Assembly (NCBI RefSeq): GCF_900609045.1
Contig: NZ_UXAV01000020.1
Coordinates: 62,001 to 126,000, forward strand
DNA: 64,000 nucleotides
From: Filibacter tadaridae
GTDB taxonomy: Bacteria > Bacillota > Bacilli > Bacillales_A > Planococcaceae
Reading direction: 5' to 3'
Part shown: positions 26,756 to 35,956 of the stretch, piece after piece
Numbering within the stretch: the first letter of the stretch is position 1
How the letters are laid out: each line of letters opens with the position of its first letter
Position numbers and translations under genes: made by a program
The notes under the pieces: generated by a model
What the model was told of the DNA's origin: nothing
What the model saw: only the letters and a program-made list of their open reading frames with translations
Databases searched by the model: none

Positions 26756-27466
26756 TCAATCCATCTTTTTCTTCCTAAATACGACAACTGTCAATGCAAA
26801 AATAGCGATAATCCAAAGTACAATGATTCCTAAATTCCACCAAACTCCACCAAGTCCAATTCCACTTTCAACCTTTGCTGCAATGTCCATAAGTTGCATG
26901 TTCGGCGTATAGTCCAACGCTTTCAGGATAGGGTATTTGTCTGCAAATATCGTTGCCATTGATCCAAAGCCAAAAACAAGCATAAAAGGCATAATAATTA
27001 CAGAAGCTTCCATAACTGAATTTGCAAGCAAGCCAAGAAGCGTACCCAAACCAATATAAAACAAACCGCTTAATAGGATCGAGCTGGCAGTGATGAGTAG
27101 GTTTTCTGGTTTGTATCCCGTCATCATTGCCCCGATGATAACCACAATCATCATCGCAATCAAGCTTAACAAACTTTTCCCACTGAGTATCTCTAATGTG
27201 GAGGCAGGCGATAACATTAACCCACGCAGGGTGTTCTTCTCTTTCTCTTCAGCAATTAAACAGCATTGAATAAAAGACCCGACGACAACCAACGTGATAT
27301 TGATGACTGTATAGTGCGCTTCAACCGCAATATTACTATTCATTTTCCCCATCACAAACGCAATAATAAGTGGCATAAAAACGGTAACTGAAACAGCCGA
27401 GTTTCTAGAAATATCTTTGAAGTCTTTCTGAAAAATAGCGTTTACGCGTTTCATTGAAAATGTCAT
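26756..27466 (-). CDS. ABC-2 type transporter permease
   Basis: 236 residues with about six membrane spans. The family trait LIAEEKEKNTLRGLMLSP (near residue 75) is the conserved cytosolic loop of ABC-2 exporters. It overlaps the ATPase gene by four bases. With it, the protein should form a drug, peptide or lipid exporter. It is the last gene of the regulator-ATPase-permease set. Confidence 0.9.
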   Translation of the reverse strand: MTFSMKRVNAIFQKDFKDISRNSAVSVTVFMPLIIAFVMGKMNSNIAVEAHYTVINITLVVVGSFIQCCLIAEEKEKNTLRGLMLSPASTLEILSGKSLLSLIAMMIVVIIGAMMTGYKPENLLITASSILLSGLFYIGLGTLLGLLANSVMEASVIIMPFMLVFGFGSMATIFADKYPILKALDYTPNMQLMDIAAKVESGIGLGGVWWNLGIIVLWIIAIFALTVVVFRKKKMD

Positions 27467-28311
27467 AATAGTTTCCTCCCTGTCACTTGGACAAAAATAT
27501 CTCCCAATGTTGGTTCGTTTGAGTGAATGGCTACGATGTTGTTAGACGACATCTGGTTGAACATCATTTGAGCATCCTCAGCCGTGCTCTTCAAAACAAA
27601 TTTCTCATTGTTTTTTAACTCTACAGTCATCGTTGAATCCGAAAACTGTTTTCTTAATTTCCTTGGGTCATCCATGAGCTGAATTTGACCTTTATCTAAA
27701 AACGCTACTCGATCACAAAGCAGTTCTGCTTCGTTCATATCATGAGTGGTCAGGAATATTGTTGTTCCCCTTGCTTTCAATTCCCGTAGTCCATCATGAA
27801 GATGCTGTGAATTCACTGGATCGAGCGCAGAAGTCGGTTCATCAAGGAATAGTAGCTCTGGTTCATGTAAAAGTGTTCGCGCAAGTGTCACGCGCTGAAT
27901 CATACCTTTCGACAACTTTGAAATAATCTTTTTCTTTTCTTTAGTTAAATTAACAAGCGCCAACACATCAGCAATCCGTCGCTCCGGTACTTCATATAGT
28001 ACACAATAAAGTTTCAAATTATCATAAATGGATAGCCTGCCATACAGACCACTGTTGTCTGTCAGTACTCCAATTTTCTTTCTTGATTTACCTTTTTTCA
28101 TATCTGAAACTGGTTCACCGAAGACGGTTGCTTTTCCGCTCGTCTGATTTAATTGGCCAGTCAATATTTTAATTGTAGTCGTTTTTCCTGAACCACTAGG
28201 ACCGAGAAATCCAAAGATCTCTCCCTTCTTAACGTGAAAATTAACATCCTCAAGTGCCGTTTGATTTGCGAAAACCTTTTCCAATGATTGAACTTCGATA
28301 ATGTTTTCCAT
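27463..28311 (-). CDS. ABC transporter ATP-binding protein
   Basis: 282 residues. Walker A GPSGSGKTT near residue 38, signature LSKGMIQR, Walker [14 protein letters not shown] and the H-loop TTHDM are intact, with a C-terminal extension (residues 220-282) usual in BcrA/CcmA-type exporters. An AGGGGGAG site precedes the ATG. About 120 bases separate it from the upstream LytTR-fusion gene, leaving room for a regulated promoter. Confidence 0.93.
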   Translation of the reverse strand: MENIIEVQSLEKVFANQTALEDVNFHVKKGEIFGFLGPSGSGKTTTIKILTGQLNQTSGKATVFGEPVSDMKKGKSRKKIGVLTDNSGLYGRLSIYDNLKLYCVLYEVPERRIADVLALVNLTKEKKKIISKLSKGMIQRVTLARTLLHEPELLFLDEPTSALDPVNSQHLHDGLRELKARGTTIFLTTHDMNEAELLCDRVAFLDKGQIQLMDDPRKLRKQFSDSTMTVELKNNEKFVLKSTAEDAQMMFNQMSSNNIVAIHSNEPTLGDIFVQVTGRKLL

Positions 28312-28430
28312 TGTTCTCCCCCTAAAACATGCAAATTGTCTTTTCGTAACTGCATCTTCAGATTAAGCTGTTTCCGATGAAATTACAGCATATTTCCCGC
28401 GAAAAGAGCCTTTTAGGGGGTGAATGGAGC

Positions 28431-29471
28431 TTATTTCAGGTCCAACATTACTTTCAATTCGGCCATTTTTGTTTTTGAAAGTGGGATGTTAGACTTTTTT
28501 TCATCATCCAGGATAAGACTATAGCTGTTCCGTGTCCATGTAATCACTTCACGAACTTTTTGAAGATTGACAATATATGAACGGTGACAGCGGAAAAAAC
28601 CAAAATGTTGGAGACGCTCTTCAAGCTCATTCAACGTGAACATCGTCGGGAAACCTTCACCCTTAAAATGTAAATATGACTGGCCATCATTACTTTCAAT
28701 ATAATCAATTTCGGGTGGATCAAAGAGTATAATTTTTTCATTTACCTTCGTCGGGATTTTCTCAAAACGCACCGGTATAGCTTCTGCTTTTTCAATTTCA
28801 ACTGTTGCAGTGACTTCTTCTTTGATTGAATCCATTTCAGCTTCCTCTGTCACTTGGATTTCATGCAAGCCACCTTCATCCAACTTATACACTTTATCCG
28901 CTAAGGTAACCGCGCTCTCCATACTCCCTGTCAAAATGAGAACACTTTTACCTTTCGCACGCAATTCGTCTAACATAATCATCAATACTCTTTGTGTTTC
29001 AATGTCGAGATTTTGATCCGGCTCTTCAAAAATGAGTAAATAAGGATTTTGGAATAGGAGCCTTGCAAATTGGATTCGGCGTTGTTCGGAGTAAGATAAT
29101 TTCTTTATCCTCACATTCCTTTTCTCTTCAAGATGAACTTTTTGCAAAATCACTGAAATCTCTTCATATGTATTGTAAAGTTTTCCGTAGAAATTGAGCT
29201 GTTCAATAACTGTTAATCGCTCATATAACCCCTCATTAAGGAATGAAAAACCAATATCCGGGAGATGTACGTTCGAAATCTTGGTCTCACCTATGGATAT
29301 TTCGCCATTAAAAATAGGAACTTCCCTTGTAATCATTTGTAGAAGTATATTTCGTACATTCAGACTGGAGTGGATCGCCGTCACTTGACTGAAACCTACC
29401 TGTAAGTTGAATGTAGGAAAAATAAGTGAATCGTTCAATCTCTTTTCTACATTAGTAAATTGCAAGCTCAT
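28431..29471 (-). CDS. LytTR regulator fused to a degenerate ABC ATPase domain
   Basis: About 346 residues. Residues 1-210 follow the ABC ATPase fold, but the Walker A site is replaced by VTAIHSSLNVRNILLQM without the GxxGxGKS/T pattern, the signature reads LSYSEQRRIQFARLL, and the H-loop His is replaced (ILTGSMES); only Walker B-like LLIFEEPDQNLD persists. ATP hydrolysis is therefore unlikely. Residues 250-346 are a LytTR DNA-binding domain (DYIESNDGQSYLHF, FFRCHRSYIVNLQKVREV). It sits directly upstream of an ABC ATPase and permease on the same strand and probably controls them, perhaps by pairing with the ATPase. The start is uncertain between an ATG at 29471 and a GTG at 29483. Confidence 0.88.
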   Translation of the reverse strand: MSLQFTNVEKRLNDSLIFPTFNLQVGFSQVTAIHSSLNVRNILLQMITREVPIFNGEISIGETKISNVHLPDIGFSFLNEGLYERLTVIEQLNFYGKLYNTYEEISVILQKVHLEEKRNVRIKKLSYSEQRRIQFARLLFQNPYLLIFEEPDQNLDIETQRVLMIMLDELRAKGKSVLILTGSMESAVTLADKVYKLDEGGLHEIQVTEEAEMDSIKEEVTATVEIEKAEAIPVRFEKIPTKVNEKIILFDPPEIDYIESNDGQSYLHFKGEGFPTMFTLNELEERLQHFGFFRCHRSYIVNLQKVREVITWTRNSYSLILDDEKKSNIPLSKTKMAELKVMLDLK

Positions 29472-29483
29472 TATCGTTATCAC

Positions 29484-29758
29484 TTCTCCTTTCTAGTCAA
29501 TTAAGTATAAACAATCAGATCCATCTTGCTACAATATACCCTAAACAAAAGAGTCCATTCTTGATTAAAGCCATAAGAATGTACCACTTCTGCAATGTTT
29601 TTTATCAACGATTGCCGCAAAACTCACCACTCATTGCCCAGGAGTTTACCAATGAGATAACATCAAGAAAGTACAAATTTGCAACGTTTAGGACGTTAAA
29701 AGATTAATAAGCCTAACCCCTCCGTATCTTAAGCGAGGAATTAGGCTTATGATCCGCG
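29484..29758. other. Intergenic stretch; one hairpin near 29706-29751
   Basis: No gene seen. The hairpin TAAGCCTAA/TTAGGCTTA (29708-29716 with 29741-29749) has an inner CCTC/GAGG helix and could end leftward transcripts from 29821. Confidence 0.5.
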
Positions 29759-29790
29759 ACAAACGCGCCCGATTGCGAAACGAGAAAATA
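29759..29790 (+). repeat. Recurring boundary motif, copy A
   Basis: Reads AAACGCGCCCGATTGCGAAA. It lies 30 bases beyond the stop of the small membrane protein gene at 29821. See the finding on the cassette-like array. Confidence 0.6.
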
Positions 29791-29820
29791 TAAAAAAACA
29801 ATCCAATTGGAATAAAGCCA

Positions 29821-30039
29821 CTAAGAAACAGATTGTATCCTTTTCTTTTTTCTCTTATAAAAATAACGCCAAATAAAAAAGATTGTCCAAGATATTAGAG
29901 GGAATAAACCTGTAATATATCCGGCTGGGTTTTCAGTAAATTGCACAATTAATATTTGTGCTATCACAGTGGGTACCATAATAATCAACCATACTCTAAC
30001 TTCCTTGTTTTTCAAACTTAGTTCAAATCGGTCACTCAT
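29821..30039 (-). CDS. Small two-span membrane protein (72 residues)
   Basis: Starts MSDRFELSLKNKEVRVWLII, then two hydrophobic segments (about residues 15-35 and 43-60) and a basic C-terminal tail YKRKKKRIQ. The ATG at 30039 has AAGGGGGGAG just upstream; the six-codon extension starts in that site. No family recognised. It is a single gene bracketed by motif copies A and B. Confidence 0.7.
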   Translation of the reverse strand: MSDRFELSLKNKEVRVWLIIMVPTVIAQILIVQFTENPAGYITGLFPLISWTIFFIWRYFYKRKKKRIQSVS

Positions 30040-30061
30040 ACGTCTCCCCCCTTGCATTTAA

Positions 30062-30092
30062 TTAAATGGCCCAGATTGCGGAAGATTGATCC
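30062..30092 (+). repeat. Recurring boundary motif, copy B
   Basis: Reads AAATGGCCCAGATTGCGGAA, 23 bases upstream of the small membrane protein start and just upstream of the RhuM promoter. Confidence 0.6.
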
Positions 30093-30094
30093 TA

Positions 30095-30122
30095 TTGACA
30101 ATTCGTCAAGTTTGTATAATAA
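30095..30122 (+). promoter_or_regulatory. Probable promoter with inverted repeat for the rhuM-like gene
   Basis: TTGACA at 30095-30100 is part of the inverted repeat TTGACAATTCGTCAA; TAATAA at 30117-30122 is 16 bp downstream (TATAAT at 30115 would be 14). The dyad over the -35 box suggests a repressor site. Confidence 0.45.
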
Positions 30123-30227
30123 GTATAACATCCCGATTTCTGAGAAGTATGTTTTTGTTTTTGAGTATTATTGCACCATACTTTGTTATAATTAAAAGAA
30201 TTAGATAATAGTGAACGGGGTGATTCA

Positions 30228-31223
30228 ATGGACAACCAAACAAGTTTCCTGATGTATCAAACAGAAGATGGAGAAACAAAAATCAATGTCCGTATAGAAA
30301 ATGAAACGGTTTGGATGACGCAGAAAGCGATGGCAGAGCTGTTTCAAAAGGGTGTTCCTACAATAAATGAGCATATAAAAAATATATATGCAGAGGGTGA
30401 ACTTGCGGAGGAGGCAACTATTCGGAAAAACCGAATAGTTCAAGTTGAAGGTTCACGCAAGATAGAAAGAATGGTTGCGTTTTACAATCTTGAAATGATC
30501 CTCGCTATTGGCTACCGTGTCCGTTCGCACCGTGGGACACAGTTCCGTCAGTGGGCAACTGAACGCCTGAACGAGTATCTTGTTAAAGGTTTCACGATGG
30601 ATGATAAGCGATTAAAAGAGGTTCGAAATCTTGGACAAGATTATTTTGAAGAATTACTAGAACGCATTAAGGATATTCGAGCATCTGAAAAACGATTCTA
30701 TAATAAAGTTACGGATATTTATATGACCTCCGTTGATTATGACGCTAGTGTGCCTGCAACAAGTCAGTTTTTTGCAACCGTTCAAAACAAATTACATTAT
30801 GCAATCACAGGTCTAACTGCCGCCGAAATAATCATGGGTCGTGCAGATGCAACCAAAGACAATATGGGGTTAACAAGCTGGAAAGGTTCACAAGTTCGCA
30901 AGGGGGACGTAAGTATTGCAAAGAATTATTTAATTGAGGATGAGGTAAAGGATCTCAATCATATTGTCACTATGTATTTAGATTTCGCACAATTACAGGC
31001 AAAGAAGCAAAATCCAATGTATATGAAAGATTGGGCAGACAAGTTGGATGCTTTTTTACAGTTTAACGGACAGGACGTTCTTACAAATGCGGGAACCGTG
31101 AAAAGTGAAGTTGCTAAAACGCTGGCGCATTCGGAATATGAAAAGTACCATCAGCAGCGTTTAGAAAGTCCACCAAAGGATGACTTTGATAAGTTTTTGG
31201 AGGAACAGGGATTGAGGCGATGA
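30228..31223 (+). CDS. RhuM family protein
   Basis: 331 residues. INVRIENETVWMTQKAMAEL (residues 19-38) with VPTINEHIKNIYAEGEL and the later RVRSHRGTQFRQWATERLNEY are characteristic of the Virulence_RhuM family, named after a gene of a Salmonella pathogenicity island. The N-terminal part resembles phage KilA-N/Bro-like DNA-binding modules. The biochemical role is unknown; members are scattered in genomic islands, often near restriction or toxin-antitoxin loci, none of which is seen here. GGGGTG precedes the ATG. It is the only plus-strand gene in the motif-separated array. Confidence 0.88.
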   Translation: MDNQTSFLMYQTEDGETKINVRIENETVWMTQKAMAELFQKGVPTINEHIKNIYAEGELAEEATIRKNRIVQVEGSRKIERMVAFYNLEMILAIGYRVRSHRGTQFRQWATERLNEYLVKGFTMDDKRLKEVRNLGQDYFEELLERIKDIRASEKRFYNKVTDIYMTSVDYDASVPATSQFFATVQNKLHYAITGLTAAEIIMGRADATKDNMGLTSWKGSQVRKGDVSIAKNYLIEDEVKDLNHIVTMYLDFAQLQAKKQNPMYMKDWADKLDAFLQFNGQDVLTNAGTVKSEVAKTLAHSEYEKYHQQRLESPPKDDFDKFLEEQGLRR

Positions 31224-31273
31224 GGTGACACCATCATATCACACTGGACTAATCTAATGTGATGACTGTATTC

Positions 31274-31301
31274 AAAAAAGCGCCCGATTGAAGAAGATTT
31301 A
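31274..31301 (+). repeat. Recurring boundary motif, copy C
   Basis: Reads AAAAGCGCCCGATTGAAGAA; it ends exactly at the stop codon of the gene at 31302. Confidence 0.6.
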
Positions 31302-31736
31302 TTAACTATATCGTTTGTTCAATTTGAGACCTTTTCTATAACTCCAAAAAACATATCCACTAAGACATAGCTGGACAATGCCAATAATTAAAAAGGGGCC
31401 AGTTACTATATACATTTCACCAACGGCAATGTACTGAAAAGCCAAACCGAACAAAAAAACTGCTCCCATAACAGCAGATGCATACCAAGAACTATTATGT
31501 TCTTTTTTAAAACTTAACACTGCCGCTATAATATTACCGAGTCCAAATATGACAATTGCTAAAATCCCAGGCATAACCCAACTATCAAAAGGAAGATTGG
31601 ACACCCAACTGTCGGGATATGGATCGGCAAAAAACGTTCCATTACTCGACGTTATCATTTGAACCCCTAGCCAGATTGCACCCATCGCCAAAAACAAATC
31701 ATAAATGCCCAACACGATTGCACCAGTTTTACGCAT
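31302..31736 (-). CDS. Four-span membrane protein of unknown function
   Basis: 144 residues with four hydrophobic segments (about 5-28, 53-75, 84-105, 112-132) and a polar extracellular loop containing PYPDSWVSNLPFDSW between the first two. Basic C-terminus. A GGGGAAGG-rich site precedes the ATG. No enzyme or transport motif is seen and no named family is recognised. Bracketed by motif copies C and D. Confidence 0.75.
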   Translation of the reverse strand: MRKTGAIVLGIYDLFLAMGAIWLGVQMITSSNGTFFADPYPDSWVSNLPFDSWVMPGILAIVIFGLGNIIAAVLSFKKEHNSSWYASAVMGAVFLFGLAFQYIAVGEMYIVTGPFLIIGIVQLCLSGYVFWSYRKGLKLNKRYS

Positions 31737-31790
31737 TACCTTCCCCTCCCCAAATAATGACTTATAAAAGTTTTAGCATAACTGTTAAAC

Positions 31791-31823
31791 AAAATGGCCC
31801 GATTACGGGACAACGACCATTCC
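31791..31823 (+). repeat. Recurring boundary motif, copy D
   Basis: AATGGCCCGATTACGGGACA followed by ACGACCATT. It is the most complete copy: its ends AATGG/CCATT are inverted, so the unit can fold as a hairpin. Confidence 0.6.
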
Positions 31824-32017
31824 TCGTTCAATTTCAGTCTATCCTATCGTATAGCTCATTTAACCTTAACATATTAGCCAAAATCTGAAATAGTGCGTAT
31901 AGGGAAAGGGATGTTAAAAGGACTTGTTATAAAAGTAATATCTTAATTCCCCACTGAAATAGGCTTAAATCTTTGGTTTCTCACATCCGTGCCGACACAC
32001 AAATGGTTCTCCAATGT
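31824..32017. other. Intergenic stretch without a recognised gene
   Basis: AT-rich, no Shine-Dalgarno-led frame, no further repeat noticed. Confidence 0.4.
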
Positions 32018-32066
32018 AAAAAAAGATGTGATTGGAATATAAATATCCCAATCACATCTTTTTGAA
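32018..32066 (-). terminator. Intrinsic terminator of the marR-mmpL operon
   Basis: AAAAAGATGTGATTGG pairs with CCAATCACATCTTTTT around a 12-nt loop; T-rich on both strands. Confidence 0.9.
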
Positions 32067-32081
32067 TTTTTTATCCCGCAC

Positions 32082-35000
32082 TCACACTGCTTTTTTTTCT
32101 ATCTCTTTGTTTTTTCCCTTTTTACTGGAAAACAATCCAGATAGGGCTTCCGGAAGCGCTATTAAGGCTGGCAGGAAGATAGGGAGTAAGATGAAGCACA
32201 GCACGATTAAGCCTGTAATGACTGCAATAGCCAATTCGGTTAAAAGTACAATTCCCGCCGGTGTAAGTGTTGCAAAAGTACCGCCGAGAATGATTACAGC
32301 CGATATGATCACACCACCTATATGCTTAGAAGCCATTACAATCGCCTCTTTAGGTGGTAAATCCGGATACTCCTTGAACCGCATCATCAGGAATATGCTA
32401 TAGTCTACTCCCAAGGATACAATAATGATAAAGGAGAAGAATGGAACAAATGAAGATAAGCCTGCATACCCCAGCAAATCTATGAAGATGGAATTTACGA
32501 CGAACATCGCCGCATAGTATGCACCTACAAGGGACGCGGTAATGAAGATTGGTGTCCAGAAAGATCTTATAACAAAGAACAGAACAAGCAATACGCCAGC
32601 AATGACGATAACCGTTGTTTTGCTCAAGTCTCTGGACAAGATATCGTTCATATCTCTCGTTGTTGCACTCGATCCCGCTGTTCCATACTCAGCACCGGAA
32701 AGTACCGTACCTTTTAATCCGGTAGAAATAGTCTCATTCATTTTATCAATTGTCTGTAACGCTTCATTTGAATAAGGGTCGTCATTCAAAATAACCGTCA
32801 TCTTTGTGATCTTTCTGTCTTTGGACATGAATGCATCTAAAGAACCTTTAAATTCATCATTCGTTAAGGCTTCCTCTGGAATAAAGAAGCTTTCATTCTT
32901 ATTCAACTGCGTCAAGTAACCATTCGTTTGGCCTATGCCATCGGAAATTCCTTCTAATCCGCCGTTTACATCTGATAATTGATCTCCGAAAGCACTAAAT
33001 CCATTGAGGCCTTCAGCAAGCTGCTTTTGTCCTGATTTCATCTGACCAAGCCCAGCATTTACACTGTTCATATTAGTTACGATCGTGCCAATTCCTGATG
33101 AAGCCTCGCCTAGTCCTTGTTTGAGCTGCTTCAAACCACCTGCGAGTTTGTCCAACCCATTGCTGATTTCTGCAAGACTCTTATTGGCTGTGCCAAAACC
33201 AGCAGTAGCTGCATTGTATTGTTCATTTAATTGGTTGATTCCCTCGGGCGTAATATCACCTAAAGAGGATGATAGTGTATCAAGTGTCTGTTTTAATCCC
33301 ACATAGTGTTCATCATTCGTTAAATCGGAGTAACTGTTTCCTAGGTCTGCAACCATTGATTGCATTAGAGAAAGTGTTTCTTTTACCCCTAGAAGGGCTT
33401 TTGCAGCACCTTGATAATGTGTTCCCATTTCCTTAAACCCAGCCTGCATTTTTCCATAGTTTTCAGCTAGCATGGATACGCCGCCGCCCATCTCTGAAAG
33501 ATTGGTTTCTATGGATGTGAGACCGTTTGAAATGGTTTGTGGATTGCTTGATCCATCATCGATTCCGGACTGGATTTGCTTTAATCCATTGGCTAATGCC
33601 GTTACGCCGTCCTGAAGTTTTGCCGTACCATCGACCATTTCACTTACTTGTGAAAAGTCTGCCGAGCCAAGCCTTTCCGACGCTTCTTTCATCCCAGCAG
33701 ATATGGTATCCACACCATTTTGCGTTTGTGATAAACCATCTGTCACCGTTCCCATTTGACCGGAAACATAGAAATCGTCAATTCTATCGCCCAGAGGCTG
33801 TGTGACAGAAGATACCTGTTTGATACCCTTCATTCCTTTGAGTCTCTCTGTAATATCATCAATCACAGCAAGAGATTCATTATTATCCAGGGCTTTCTTA
33901 CTTTCAATGACAACAGTAGCTGGCATCGATTGTCCTTTGCCAAAATGCTCAGAAACCAAGTTGATTGCTTTTGAGGAAGGATATTTGTTTCCAAGTTCCC
34001 CTACGGTATCAAAGTTAAGTTTCTCTTCATGGAATATGACCATCGGACCGATGATTAAAAGTATGATCATTGTAATGATGATCGGATGCTTGACTCCAAG
34101 AGATGAAGCTTTACCCCAGAATTTGTTTTCCTTATGACCGCCGACATTCTTAGAAGGCCAGAAGAGCTTTTTGCCTAACACCTTCATGACAAAAGGCGTT
34201 AATGTTAAAATTTCGAGTAATAATAGGGTCACACCAATGACGACAACGACACCGGATTGATAGATTGGTGATTCGGAGAAAACAAGTGCAAGAAACGCAA
34301 TAAATACGGTGAGTATACTATAAGCAATTGTTTTTCCTGCTGTTTTATACGTTTTAACGATAGAATCATCGACCGAGTGGCCACGTGACAGTTCTTCTTT
34401 AAATCGATTGAAAAGAAGAATATTGTAATCCGTGCCAAGCCCAAAAAGAATAAGGACTAATAGCATCTGGGTAAGACTGGTAATCGGAAATCCTGCTTTA
34501 TCTATTAATTGCGCTGCAATCCCCATTGAAGTCAGATAGGAAAAGGCTACAGCAAGCAAGGATACGAGCGGTGTTACGACAGATCTAAAAGCAACGATTA
34601 GGACAACTAATATAAAGATGACCGTCAGCGCGGCACTCTTCTCTACACCGGCCTGGGTTGCTTTTAAATAGTCATTATTGATGAAGTCTTCCCCGCTCAA
34701 ATAGTATTCGACAGGCACCTTATCAAGCTTTTCCTCAAATAGCGGTTGGATTTCATCTATTTCTCTATCTTTTTTATCAAGCTTATAGCTTACCATCAAG
34801 GTTGTACCATCTTCAGAGACTAAAGAGCTTTTAGCTTCAGGCATGTTGAAGGGGTCAATCATGTTCGTGATACCAAGCTCTGAGCTACTATCCTTAAGTG
34901 AATTTACTGCGTCCCCGATCTGTTCCATATCCTGCTTTGATATTTTATCTTTATCATAAAAAACGATTAGGTTATCTGTCCCTATTGTTGTATCCATCTT

Positions 35001-35165
35001 TTTTAAAATATCATTCGCTAGAACGGAGGGGCTGTCTTTACTCGTGCCTTCCTGTCCTTGATCTCGTAATATTGCATTGACGTCTGGTTGAATAACAGTT
35101 AGTACAACTGTGGCAATTAACCATATTGCTAAAATAAACCAGCGTCCCTTTATGATTGTTCTCAT
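32082..35165 (-). CDS. MMPL/RND family transporter (YdfJ-like)
   Basis: 1027 residues, with two six-span membrane blocks (about 170-370 and 830-1000), each containing the family motif seen as FGLGTDYNILLFNRFKEE and VSLGVDYSIFLMMRFKEY. The large extracellular region between them (about 400-780) is rich in Gly/Ser/Gln repeats of the type GLDKLAGGLKQLKQGLGEAS, a YhgE-like coiled region common in Firmicutes MMPL proteins. These pumps export lipids, drugs or peptides using the proton gradient. GGGAGG precedes the ATG, 23 bases after the MarR gene, so it is the target of that repressor. Confidence 0.92.
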   Translation of the reverse strand: MRTIIKGRWFILAIWLIATVVLTVIQPDVNAILRDQGQEGTSKDSPSVLANDILKKMDTTIGTDNLIVFYDKDKISKQDMEQIGDAVNSLKDSSSELGITNMIDPFNMPEAKSSLVSEDGTTLMVSYKLDKKDREIDEIQPLFEEKLDKVPVEYYLSGEDFINNDYLKATQAGVEKSAALTVIFILVVLIVAFRSVVTPLVSLLAVAFSYLTSMGIAAQLIDKAGFPITSLTQMLLVLILFGLGTDYNILLFNRFKEELSRGHSVDDSIVKTYKTAGKTIAYSILTVFIAFLALVFSESPIYQSGVVVVIGVTLLLLEILTLTPFVMKVLGKKLFWPSKNVGGHKENKFWGKASSLGVKHPIIITMIILLIIGPMVIFHEEKLNFDTVGELGNKYPSSKAINLVSEHFGKGQSMPATVVIESKKALDNNESLAVIDDITERLKGMKGIKQVSSVTQPLGDRIDDFYVSGQMGTVTDGLSQTQNGVDTISAGMKEASERLGSADFSQVSEMVDGTAKLQDGVTALANGLKQIQSGIDDGSSNPQTISNGLTSIETNLSEMGGGVSMLAENYGKMQAGFKEMGTHYQGAAKALLGVKETLSLMQSMVADLGNSYSDLTNDEHYVGLKQTLDTLSSSLGDITPEGINQLNEQYNAATAGFGTANKSLAEISNGLDKLAGGLKQLKQGLGEASSGIGTIVTNMNSVNAGLGQMKSGQKQLAEGLNGFSAFGDQLSDVNGGLEGISDGIGQTNGYLTQLNKNESFFIPEEALTNDEFKGSLDAFMSKDRKITKMTVILNDDPYSNEALQTIDKMNETISTGLKGTVLSGAEYGTAGSSATTRDMNDILSRDLSKTTVIVIAGVLLVLFFVIRSFWTPIFITASLVGAYYAAMFVVNSIFIDLLGYAGLSSFVPFFSFIIIVSLGVDYSIFLMMRFKEYPDLPPKEAIVMASKHIGGVIISAVIILGGTFATLTPAGIVLLTELAIAVITGLIVLCFILLPIFLPALIALPEALSGLFSSKKGKNKEIEKKAV

Positions 35166-35188
35166 CCTTTAGCCTCCCGCGTTGTTGT

Positions 35189-35692
35189 TTATTTCTTAGG
35201 TTCGTCTCTCTCAGAGAAGTACAGAATATTAAAGAATTTATTGTCATCCATGTCTTCAGCTATCATTTTTTCTTTCACGGCCGAGACCAGCACTTGCATT
35301 CCCTGTTCCACTATCTCCTGTTCTTTAGCGTCCAATCGATCTAGCACGCCAATTAATGACTGATTTTGAATTTGTGCTATACTCTCATCTATATTTTCAT
35401 CAAGTCTTTCAGATAAAGAAATATCCACTAAGCGTTTATCCCTTATATTAGGTGTTTTCTCCAGAAATCCTTTTGTCACCAATCTTTCTACAATATCTGA
35501 GACGGTGCTTTGTGTCATTTTCAAATTTTGTGAGAGCAGTTTGACACTTACGGTTTTATGAGCAAATACTTCTGCAATAACCCTCACTTGTGGAATGGTG
35601 ACACCATGCTCCTCTGCTTGTTTCTGAAGACTTTTCATTGTATAACGATGCAAATATTCAATGGATTCTCCAATAAAATTAGCCCTTTCCAC
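35189..35692 (-). CDS. MarR family transcriptional regulator
   Basis: 167 residues with the winged helix-turn-helix LLSQNLKMTQSTVSDIVERL near residue 60 and the wing TPNIRDKRLVDISLSERL. It starts at a GTG (35692). MarR proteins repress drug-efflux genes until a phenolic or lipophilic ligand binds. The gene leads the operon with the MMPL pump, and an inverted repeat overlaps the start of transcription, consistent with autorepression. Confidence 0.92.
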   Translation of the reverse strand: MERANFIGESIEYLHRYTMKSLQKQAEEHGVTIPQVRVIAEVFAHKTVSVKLLSQNLKMTQSTVSDIVERLVTKGFLEKTPNIRDKRLVDISLSERLDENIDESIAQIQNQSLIGVLDRLDAKEQEIVEQGMQVLVSAVKEKMIAEDMDDNKFFNILYFSERDEPKK

Positions 35693-35728
35693 TATTCCCC
35701 AACCCCCTCTTTTTTTAAAAAAACGTAC

Positions 35729-35780
35729 ACGATGTATCGTACCCGATATATATCATAAAAAGATACGGGCTATTTGTCAA
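35729..35780 (-). promoter_or_regulatory. Promoter and candidate MarR operator
   Basis: TTGACA (complement of 35775-35780), 17-bp spacer, TATGAT (complement of 35752-35757). Downstream, near +12 to +25, lies the inverted repeat ACGAT-GT-ATCGT (35729-35740), well placed for repressor binding. Confidence 0.75.
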
Positions 35781-35956
35781 GGGAAAAAAGTTCACTTCCA
35801 TTTTAAGAGATGACATGATTGTTCTTTGGCAAGGTAATCTCGTAAGTGTGAGGTACCTATGCGCCAAACTTTCGTGTTTGTTTAAAGATTCATGATTGAT
35901 TTTCACGCCGTTCACAATGGACGACATACTCATAAAAGCTCGATTCACAGTGAAAA
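35781..35956. other. Intergenic stretch without a recognised gene
   Basis: A minus-strand frame crosses this region but it has no ribosome site, contains the marR promoter and is unlike any known family. Confidence 0.4.

Noticed and set aside
28318-28420. CCCCCTAAAA and TTTTAGGGGG at the two ends of the gap between the LytTR fusion and the ATPase gene
   Set aside because: One arm is simply the ATPase ribosome site; a pair 83 bases apart with G-runs can arise by chance.
29565-29640. CAACGATTGCCGCAAAA as another boundary-motif copy
   Set aside because: It lacks the CCCGATT core; similarity is too weak to count.
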